10,255 bases of DNA from Prolixibacteraceae bacterium (lineage in GTDB: Bacteria; Bacteroidota; Bacteroidia; Bacteroidales; Prolixibacteraceae). The position numbers and the translations under genes are program-made. Below are positions 4,546 to 10,255 of the stretch, piece by piece. The stretch spans positions 1 to 10,255 of the forward strand of contig DAIDJX010000108.1 of assembly GCA_027451165.1 (NCBI GenBank), read 5' to 3'. Position 1 is the first letter of the stretch, and the number at the start of each line of letters is the position of its first letter. The notes under the pieces were generated by a model. The model did not search any database. It was not told the origin of the DNA and saw only the letters and a list, made by a program, of their open reading frames with translations.

Positions 4546-7209
4546 TCAAAACCTGAACTGCACAAAGAAATTGAACGTCAGCTCCTGTGCCTTAACCAGC
4601 GTGGTTTGCCAGGTAGTTGTATTCTGAAACTCAAACTCTCTGGAATAAATATCGAAATAATTGGTGGTATTGAACAGGTTAATGACAGATATTCCCGGTT
4701 TCACCAGTGCCTTTTTCAGCTTCAGGTTATAATTGGCCGAAATATCGGTCCTGAAATAATCGGGTAAGCGGCTGTAAACCCTTGTGGTGCTGAAGTTGGG
4801 ATCTTTTTGGGAAGATTTGATGTAGGGCTTCCCGGTCGAATAATAGAGGAGGGAGGAAATGTTCCAGTTTTTCAGGGGGAGGATATTTACCCATTTGACG
4901 TCATGTGTCCTGTCAAAAGGAGCAGGAATATCCGCATTATGGTTGATTTCATTGAAATTCCTGATTGATTTGGAGACTGACCAGGCGATCCATCCGGTAT
5001 ATCCCCGGCTTTCATATTTGGCCATCAGATCCATCCCATACGCTTTCCCCCGGCCTGTGATAAATTTGTCCCATCCGTTCTCCTTTGGGTTGCCTGGGGT
5101 TTTATTTCTTTGGTCAGGGGTAAAAAACAGGTATTCTTCAATTCCATCGATGGATTTGTAATATCCTTCCGCTTCAAAAAAGAAGTGCCCCTTCTCCAGG
5201 CTTGCCCCGACAATGAAATGGTTGGAAGATACCACAGGATGATTCAGCCCGTCAGCCAGAACCCAGAAATTCCGGTTATACCCATAGGTCTGTTCCGAAA
5301 CGAGTTTGTTCAGGAATTGATAATATCTACCGGTTGCTATCTTGAAAATAAATCCTTTTCCGGAGGAATAGGAAGCGGAGAAGCGGGGTTCGGGATAAAC
5401 CCGGTTGGTATTGCCGGAATAACTCAGCCGGAGACCGGGTTTGACGGTCCAACGCCGGGTCAGCGTGATTTTATCCTGAAAATAGAGAGAGGATAGGACA
5501 CCTGAATTCTCCATGTCGTTATAAACCAGCTGTAAATCAGCATCTTTGTAATAGGCAAAACGGTTTAACCGGACGGTCATCCCAGCTTCCAGCTGGTTTT
5601 TTTGCCCTGCCGGATAGAATCCTTTCAGGCTGACAAAGAAATCTTCCAGTTTATTTTTTTCGTTGGTGATCCTGATGCTGTCGGGATCCTGAGGTTTGCC
5701 TTGCCCGGGTTGTCCGTGGGGTTTACCCCGCAGGTAAGTCGTATTGAAATAGTCGTTGTAATATCCTGAATGCCCGCTTTGCCATTCTGTGTAAAGTGAG
5801 TTTTTCCACTGTCTCCTCCACGACACTCCGAGGCCATAATTCCCCCATTTGTTGATGTCTTTGGTATCAATTCCCAGTTGGTTTTTTTCAAAATAATTGG
5901 AATTGTCGAGGAAATCGCGGGCGCCATACAGACTGAAATAGACATTGTCTCTTTGTCCGGGTCGCCAGGTCATTTTCAGGTTGTAATCGCTGAAGGTAAA
6001 ATCAGGTTTGATTTCATTGGTGTTCTGACCGGGTGAAGTTGGAATCCTCGACATGAGATTGCTGAGCAGGGCATCGGTAAGGTAAGTGGAATAGACATCG
6101 GAATAGGCCCTTCGCCCGCCTGCTACAAGGGTCAGTTTCTTCCCCACCGGGATTTCAGCTGTCAGGCTCCCGCTGATCATGTTAAGGTTGCCGTTGATTA
6201 CCGGTTTATACTGGTTCCCCGACTTGCCCGTGATGTCTACGATCCCCGATACCCGTTCGCCGTAACGGGAATCAAAACCTCCCCTGTAAACCTGTATGTC
6301 TTTGATTATCTGTGGATTCAATGCGGAAAACTCTCCGAAAAAGTGATCCAGGTTGTAAAGGGTATAACCGTCAAACATCACAAGATTCTGATCGGAGGAA
6401 CTACCCCGTATGTTCAGGTCGGCTGAATTTTCGGATGACGCAATGCCCGGAAGGAGCTGCAGAGAACGGAAAATATCGGTTTCCCCGAAACTGGGGAGAT
6501 CCGTAAAACGAGCAGGATTGAAAACGAGCTGCCCGGCCTGGCGGGTGAAACTGGCCATATCAGACCATCCTCCGGTCACTTTAACTGTCTCAATGGTGTG
6601 CACATTCCGGGTCAGTGCAATCTGAATGGCCTCCTTGTCCGAAACGCTCACCTGCTTCTCTGTTGTCTGGTAACCCAGGTAACTGACCTTTAGGAGGATA
6701 GCTGAAGTATCTCTGACAGAAAAGGAAAAAGTCCCTTCAACTGAAGAAAGAAGATACCGGTTCTCCTTGACAACCTGGACATTGGGGTAGGGGAGCCTTT
6801 CCCCGGATTCTTTATCCACCACCATTCCTGTCAGGGTAAAAACCTGTCTTTCCCGGGAGACATCCTCCTTCTTCCTGACAATCAGGTAGGTGCCATATTC
6901 AAGCCGGAATCTGAAACCTGTTCCTTCCAAAATGGCGGAAAGAATGGATTCGGGTGATTTCCCGCTGTAATTGCCGGAAATGAATACCTTTTCCAGCTCG
7001 CCTGCATCAAATGCCAGCTTAATGCCGGTTTGCCTGGCAGCTTCCGAAAGTGCATCAGATGCCGGAGTTTGGTTAAAACGGAATGAATATTCCTGTGCGG
7101 AAATTTTTCCGGAGAGGGACCAAAAAAAGAAAAGAAGAGAAAGGCACAGACCAGTTTTATTGATCTGTTTCAGAAGTAATAACCACCTTTTTCCCTTTAA
7201 TGACCTCAT
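4546..7209 (-). CDS. TonB-dependent outer-membrane receptor with N-terminal STN signalling domain
   Basis: The 887-residue protein has the full layout of a signal-transducing receptor. A signal peptide with a long basic start covers about 1-39 (ending KISAQ). An STN (secretin/TonB N-terminal) domain spans about 40-112, a CarboxypepD_reg-like beta-sandwich about 124-208, and a plug about 220-330 containing LQLLPGI (250-256), LNIRG (265-269), DGYTLYNLDHFFGEFSALNP (280-299) and YRGGFDSRYGERVSGIVDI (308-326). The rest is a 22-strand type barrel, ending in an aromatic (VQFRF) as outer-membrane barrels do. Known role of the class: TonB-powered uptake across the outer membrane, with the STN domain passing the occupancy signal to a FecR protein. 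It lacks a SusD neighbour and fits the non-SusC Bacteroidota group with the GE-DI-RSLQLLPGI plug; the ligand is not readable from sequence. The first 53 bases overlap the anti-sigma gene; no Met codon follows before residue 129, so this start is needed for export. Confidence 0.93.
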   Translation of the reverse strand: MRSLKGKRWLLLLKQINKTGLCLSLLFFFWSLSGKISAQEYSFRFNQTPASDALSEAARQTGIKLAFDAGELEKVFISGNYSGKSPESILSAILEGTGFRFRLEYGTYLIVRKKEDVSRERQVFTLTGMVVDKESGERLPYPNVQVVKENRYLLSSVEGTFSFSVRDTSAILLKVSYLGYQTTEKQVSVSDKEAIQIALTRNVHTIETVKVTGGWSDMASFTRQAGQLVFNPARFTDLPSFGETDIFRSLQLLPGIASSENSADLNIRGSSSDQNLVMFDGYTLYNLDHFFGEFSALNPQIIKDIQVYRGGFDSRYGERVSGIVDITGKSGNQYKPVINGNLNMISGSLTAEIPVGKKLTLVAGGRRAYSDVYSTYLTDALLSNLMSRIPTSPGQNTNEIKPDFTFSDYNLKMTWRPGQRDNVYFSLYGARDFLDNSNYFEKNQLGIDTKDINKWGNYGLGVSWRRQWKNSLYTEWQSGHSGYYNDYFNTTYLRGKPHGQPGQGKPQDPDSIRITNEKNKLEDFFVSLKGFYPAGQKNQLEAGMTVRLNRFAYYKDADLQLVYNDMENSGVLSSLYFQDKITLTRRWTVKPGLRLSYSGNTNRVYPEPRFSASYSSGKGFIFKIATGRYYQFLNKLVSEQTYGYNRNFWVLADGLNHPVVSSNHFIVGASLEKGHFFFEAEGYYKSIDGIEEYLFFTPDQRNKTPGNPKENGWDKFITGRGKAYGMDLMAKYESRGYTGWIAWSVSKSIRNFNEINHNADIPAPFDRTHDVKWVNILPLKNWNISSLLYYSTGKPYIKSSQKDPNFSTTRVYSRLPDYFRTDISANYNLKLKKALVKPGISVINLFNTTNYFDIYSREFEFQNTTTWQTTLVKAQELTFNFFVQFRF

Positions 7210-8053
7210 ACTTAAGTTCCATCGGAATGCACACGATATCCAACGTTTCCCTCAGGTTTTTATTGGAGAAACTACCCGTAAAAATCCTGTTTTCCAAACC
7301 ATGTGTTTCGATACGCACGTCAAATTGCCTTTCGATCTCGTCAAAAATATAAAGTAATGGGGTATCTTCAAAATTAAACGTTCCGTTCTTCCAGGAAATA
7401 CTGTTGCCTGTAACTACCTGATTATCTTTAACCAATTGATTATCTTTCAGTACTACTTCTTCTCCGGGGGTGATAATTTGATTTTGTCCGTGACTGCTCA
7501 CTTCCACTTTACCGCTAAGACAGGTTACCCGGAACCGTTCATCCCGGCTACATATGTTCAGCTCTGTACCCAATATCCTGATTATTCCGTTGGAGGTCCG
7601 AATGGTAAATCCGCTTCCTTTTTTCACTTTCAGGAAAGCCTCTCCATCCAGCCGTATGCTTCTGTTTTTTTCAAAGCTTCTTTCATAATAGGTCAGTTTG
7701 GATCCTGCGTTTAACATTACTTCAGATTGATCGGGCAGGATCAGGGATTTTTGTTCGGCAAAGGCTGTTCTTACTTTTGAGGGAGATAAAACAATAACCC
7801 CGCCGGTAATCAGCAGAAAAACAGGAAGAAGCACAGCTGCCCAAAGCCGGAAGGACATGGTGACCCTTCTCCCCTGTGGGTTCCGGTGGATATTTCCCAT
7901 CAGGCGCTCCAGGCTTTTTTCCTCCGGAATACTCCCGGGAACCTGATATCCTTCCGACCAGGTCAGGATTTTTTCCCGGAGTTCCATTTCCCTGAAATTT
8001 CTCTCATCCATTGTTTTTCTGTTTATGTAGAGTTTTCCCATAGCCTTCCGCAT
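7157..8053 (-). CDS. FecR-family anti-sigma factor with DUF4974 domain
   Basis: This is a 298-residue single-pass inner-membrane regulator. Residues 1-68 are cytoplasmic and should bind the sigma factor; a membrane helix lies at about 69-89 (FRLWAAVLLPVFLLITGGVI). In the periplasm come the FecR domain (about 95-200, with LILPDQSEVMLNAGSKLTY and LDGEAFLKV and LSGKVEV motifs) and a DUF4974 domain (about 225-293, TFNFEDTPLLYIFDEIERQF to YEVIKGKKVVI), which is STN-like and typical of Bacteroidota FecR proteins. Role known for the family: it holds or activates the cognate ECF sigma factor in response to the receptor's STN domain. The annotated ATG overlaps the sigma stop as TAATG, suggesting coupling; Met15 (codon 8009-8011) is a reasonable alternative start, since it begins a more usual N-terminus. 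Residues 203-214 contain a six-residue tandem duplication, KDNQLV-KDNQVV, in the linker between the two periplasmic domains. Confidence 0.93.
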   Translation of the reverse strand: MRKAMGKLYINRKTMDERNFREMELREKILTWSEGYQVPGSIPEEKSLERLMGNIHRNPQGRRVTMSFRLWAAVLLPVFLLITGGVIVLSPSKVRTAFAEQKSLILPDQSEVMLNAGSKLTYYERSFEKNRSIRLDGEAFLKVKKGSGFTIRTSNGIIRILGTELNICSRDERFRVTCLSGKVEVSSHGQNQIITPGEEVVLKDNQLVKDNQVVTGNSISWKNGTFNFEDTPLLYIFDEIERQFDVRIETHGLENRIFTGSFSNKNLRETLDIVCIPMELKYEVIKGKKVVITSETDQ

Positions 8054-8556
8054 TATAGTTTGTGATGCAATGTTTCTGTCAGATAATCCAGCGCCTTTTT
8101 CATCCTCTTTTCTACCGCCTTTACTGTCAGACCGATGTTCTCCGCAATTTCCTGGTAGGTCATCCCATCAATGCGGTTCATCAGAAATACCACCCGGTTC
8201 TTTTCATCCAGGTCAGCGATCGCTTTCTGAAGCCTTGCATCAAACTCTTTCAGTTCTGCCTCAAATTCCGGAGAATGGGAATGGGGTGGTTGTACATAGC
8301 TGTTGGCAAACTGCAGCACAACATGCCGGTGTTCCAGGCGGTTTTTGCTCAGGTTGCCGGCAATGGTATACAACAGCGATTTGGCGGTTGCCAGCCTGAT
8401 TTCCCCTCTTTTCTCCCAGAATTTCAGGAAAACATCCTGCATGATATCCTCTGCAAGGTCCATATCCCCCGTTTTGTAAAAGACAAAGTTTTTTACAGAC
8501 TGATGAAATGTCCTGAATAGGGCAATAAATTCAGACTCACTGATTCCTTGTTTCAT
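8053..8556 (-). CDS. ECF-type RNA polymerase sigma factor (FecI-like)
   Basis: The 167-residue protein has the two domains of extracytoplasmic-function sigma factors and the usual length. Region 2 covers about residues 9-75, with the region 2.2 core DMDLAEDIMQDVFLKFWEKR (31-50), which contacts the core polymerase, and the ARNLxxN-like YTIAGNLSKNRL (63-74). A His- and Pro-rich linker (about 88-97) leads to region 4 (about 104-157): LDEKNRVVFLMNRIDGMTYQEIA and IGLTVKAVEKRMKKAL form the helix-turn-helix that reads the -35 element. It has no sigma-1.1 or sigma-3 region. It is the first gene of the minus-strand run and overlaps the anti-sigma gene by one base. By family knowledge its activity is controlled by that FecR protein and the receptor; the likely targets are this same operon and the exported pair downstream, which is inference. 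Confidence 0.94.
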   Translation of the reverse strand: MKQGISESEFIALFRTFHQSVKNFVFYKTGDMDLAEDIMQDVFLKFWEKRGEIRLATAKSLLYTIAGNLSKNRLEHRHVVLQFANSYVQPPHSHSPEFEAELKEFDARLQKAIADLDEKNRVVFLMNRIDGMTYQEIAENIGLTVKAVEKRMKKALDYLTETLHHKL

Positions 8557-8594
8557 CCGGAATAATTTCAGAATACAGTTTTCAATTTTTAAGT

Positions 8595-8602
8595 CAAATA
8601 TA
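8595..8602 (-). promoter_or_regulatory. Possible Bacteroidota -7 box for the sigma-factor operon
   Basis: On the minus strand this reads TATATTTG, an exact TAnnTTTG match, 38 bases upstream of the sigma start codon. This would give a transcript start near 8588 and a leader of about 30 bases. No clear -33 TTTG is found at 19-21 bases further upstream, where the sequence is instead GATTCTGATTCCC, so either the -33 contact is weak or an alternative sigma factor is used. Support rests on the box and its position in the divergent intergenic region. Confidence 0.42.
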
Positions 8603-8684
8603 ATACAGCCGGGAATCAGAATCCCCTACTATGATTTTAATTTAAAAACTGACATTTGTCCGGAAAATTGAGGTAGTTAACCCC

Positions 8685-8692
8685 TAATTTTG
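8685..8692 (+). promoter_or_regulatory. Possible Bacteroidota -7 box for glutamine synthetase, within an imperfect dyad
   Basis: The bases read TAATTTTG, an exact TAnnTTTG match 22 bases before the glutamine synthetase ATG, giving a very short leader. Candidate -33 elements are badly spaced: TTTG at 8655-8658 is 26 bases away and ATTG at 8667-8670 is 14 bases away. The box overlaps the right arm of an imperfect dyad, aaaatt (8664-8669) and aatttt (8686-8691), with partly matching inner bases, which could be a regulator site. Confidence 0.4.
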
Positions 8693-8714
8693 ACCTTGTA
8701 AATATCAAATTGTC

Positions 8715-10232
8715 ATGAAACAGCTTAATCCGGCAGTAGCCTTCCATCCCAATCCGCTGGTGGACTATTTTGGGAAACCCTCCTCTGAATTTACACGGGA
8801 GGACATCATCGAATACATTGAAAAGCTTGGAATCCGGATGTTGAATTTCCGCTATGTAGGGGAGGATGGCCGGTTGAAAATGCTGAATTTCGTGATTAAC
8901 AGCAAGAAGCACCTGGAAGATTTGCTCTCCTGCGGGGAAAGGGTCGACGGATCCAGTCTTTTTAGCTATGTGGAGGCCGGATCGAGCGATTTGTACGTGA
9001 TTCCGCGCTTCAGGACGGCATTTATGAATCCCTTCACGGAAGAACCCACCCTCGAATTGCTGTGTTCCTTTTACAACATCGACGGCGAACCGCTGGCCAG
9101 CGCGCCGGAACATATCCTGCGGAAGGCTGCGCAAAGTTTCAGGCAAAATACAGGGATGAACCTGAAGGCACTTGGCGAACTGGAGTATTATGTGATCAGC
9201 GACAAAGATCCTCTGTTCCCCGGGATTGACCAGAAGGGGTACCATGCGCCGGCGCCTTTTGCGAAATGGGAGGATTTGCGGGTAGAAGCTCTCCGGCTGA
9301 TTGCCGAATGCGGGGGATCGGTAAAATATGCGCACAGCGAAGTAGGTTGCTTCTCTACTGAAGATCAGGCTTTTGAACAGCATGAGATCGAATTTCTGCC
9401 GGTGGATATTGAAGATGCTGCCGATCAGTTGTCGGTGGCCAAATGGATTCTACGGATGTTGGCCTACCGCTATGGCGTCACCATCAGCTTTGCCCCGAAG
9501 ATTACAGTCGGAAAAGCTGGCAGCGGGTTGCACATCCATATGTTGCTGGAGAAAGACGGCAGAAATGTGATGATAGACGAAGAAAAGGGAAGCATCAGTA
9601 ACATAGCGAAACAAATGATCGCAGGACTGCTTGACCTGGCTGCTCCGCTCACGGCCTTCGGGAATACCATTCCTGTTTCCTACCTGCGGCTGGTGCCACA
9701 CCAGGAGGCCCCTACCAACATCTGCTGGGGCGACCGCAACCGGTCGGTGCTGGTGCGCGTGCCTTTGGGGTGGATCGCCCACACCAGCATGATCAGGGAT
9801 GCCAACCCAGCCCAGGTTGCACCCATTCCTTATGTGGAGGGAAAGCAGACCGTGGAACTTCGCTCTCCGGATGGTTCCGCAGATATTTACCTCCTCCTGG
9901 CCGGAATTGCGGTCGCAGCGGAACATGGCATTTCCATGGAGAACGGACTTCACCTGGCGGAAGAGAAATACATCAATGTCAACATATTCAAACCAGAATA
10001 CCGGGAAAAACTGGCGTCCCTGCAAAAGCTGCCTGCCTCCTGCTCGGAATCGGCAGATGCACTCGAAGAAAAAAGGAGTCTGTTTGAACAAAACGGTGTC
10101 TTCCCTGCCGGAACCGTCGACGATATCATCCGCAGACTGAAAGCCTGGCAGGATTTCGGCATGAGCGAGCGATTGGAGGGTAAAAACGACGAAATCAGGG
10201 CGCTGGTGGAGCAGTTTATCCATTGCCGGTAA
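8715..10232 (+). CDS. glnA: Glutamine synthetase, type I-like, Bacteroidales 500-residue form
   Basis: The 505-residue enzyme should make glutamine from glutamate, ammonia and ATP in the cytoplasm. The beta-grasp domain (about 27-110) holds DGSSLFSYVEAGSSDLYVIP (78-97), the counterpart of the DGSSIRGF motif of the family. The catalytic domain follows, with metal and substrate ligands in family motifs: GELEYY (154-159; Glu155 and Glu157), HSEVG (207-211; Glu209), QHEIEF (222-227), AGSGLHIH (268-275; His273), SYLRLVPHQEAPT (322-334; Arg325), NRSVLVRVP (342-350; Arg343) and VELRSPDGSADIYLLLAG (380-397; Glu381 and Arg383). All key residues appear intact. The sequence closely resembles the glutamine synthetase I recall from Bacteroides, which is longer than standard GSI (about 470 residues), mainly because of a C-terminal helical tail. 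The NLYDLP-type adenylylation site of proteobacterial GSI is not seen. It is transcribed away from the sigma operon; nitrogen control at its promoter is possible but not shown. The symbol is by family; other glutamine synthetases may exist in the genome. Confidence 0.93.
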   Translation: MKQLNPAVAFHPNPLVDYFGKPSSEFTREDIIEYIEKLGIRMLNFRYVGEDGRLKMLNFVINSKKHLEDLLSCGERVDGSSLFSYVEAGSSDLYVIPRFRTAFMNPFTEEPTLELLCSFYNIDGEPLASAPEHILRKAAQSFRQNTGMNLKALGELEYYVISDKDPLFPGIDQKGYHAPAPFAKWEDLRVEALRLIAECGGSVKYAHSEVGCFSTEDQAFEQHEIEFLPVDIEDAADQLSVAKWILRMLAYRYGVTISFAPKITVGKAGSGLHIHMLLEKDGRNVMIDEEKGSISNIAKQMIAGLLDLAAPLTAFGNTIPVSYLRLVPHQEAPTNICWGDRNRSVLVRVPLGWIAHTSMIRDANPAQVAPIPYVEGKQTVELRSPDGSADIYLLLAGIAVAAEHGISMENGLHLAEEKYINVNIFKPEYREKLASLQKLPASCSESADALEEKRSLFEQNGVFPAGTVDDIIRRLKAWQDFGMSERLEGKNDEIRALVEQFIHCR

Positions 10233-10255
10233 CATTGCCAATGACAGATTATATT

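Noticed and set aside
4546..7209. Reading the receptor as SusC of a SusCD glycan-uptake pair
   Set aside because: No SusD-like lipoprotein follows, and the plug motifs fit the non-SusC group of STN receptors in Bacteroidota.
8062..8520. Plus-strand frame of 152 codons opposite the sigma gene
   Set aside because: The opposite strand carries clear sigma-2 and sigma-4 motifs across the whole length, so this is a shadow.
8637..9383. Long minus-strand reading frame of 248 codons opposite glutamine synthetase
   Set aside because: It lies antisense to a well-conserved enzyme, has no recognisable domain and its composition is that of a shadow frame.
9450..10241. Minus-strand reading frame of 263 codons opposite the end of glutamine synthetase
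   Set aside because: It is also antisense to conserved coding sequence, and its His-, Gln- and Arg-rich translation with no motifs is typical of a shadow frame.

Overview
The window reads as chromosomal DNA of a Bacteroidota bacterium, probably a member of the Bacteroidales or a close relative. The signs are: a FecI-like sigma factor, a FecR-DUF4974 anti-sigma factor and a TonB-dependent receptor with STN and CarboxypepD_reg domains in a row; a type IX secretion (T9SS) C-terminal sorting domain; a glutamine synthetase of the roughly 500-residue form that I recall from Bacteroides; promoter-like TAnnTTTG boxes instead of classical -10 boxes; and no convincing Shine-Dalgarno sequences. Species cannot be told from the sequence.

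Layout. Positions 108-719 (+) encode a seven-helix membrane protein, probably DUF6064. Positions 825-1259 (+) encode a PhnB/YjdN-like VOC protein. Positions 1260-1740 carry no gene but hold several inverted-repeat, REP-like elements. From 8556 down to 1741 five genes run on the minus strand: ECF sigma factor, FecR-type anti-sigma factor, TonB-dependent receptor, a very small T9SS cargo protein, and a right-handed beta-helix protein of the Cthe_2159 carbohydrate-binding family. Positions 8715-10232 (+) encode glutamine synthetase, divergent from the sigma gene across a 158-base intergenic region. The window ends 23 bases after it.

How the genes may work together. The first three minus-strand genes overlap each other and form a complete cell-surface signalling module: an outer-membrane receptor with a periplasmic signalling (STN) domain, an inner-membrane anti-sigma factor and a sigma factor. 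There is no SusD partner, so this is not a standard SusCD glycan uptake pair. After a 97-base gap with its own promoter-like box come two genes that overlap by 4 bases (ATGA). Both products begin with a signal peptide and a similar short two-unit domain ending in D/Q-S-[IL]-x-F motifs. The upstream one then has almost only a T9SS sorting tail; the downstream one has a beta-helix of about 15 rungs but no recognisable sorting tail. My inference is that the signalling module controls this two-protein exported cassette, and that the pair may act together at the cell surface, perhaps binding an acidic polysaccharide. This paired architecture is the most interesting thing in the window. The flanking DUF6064, VOC and glutamine synthetase genes show no clear functional link to it.
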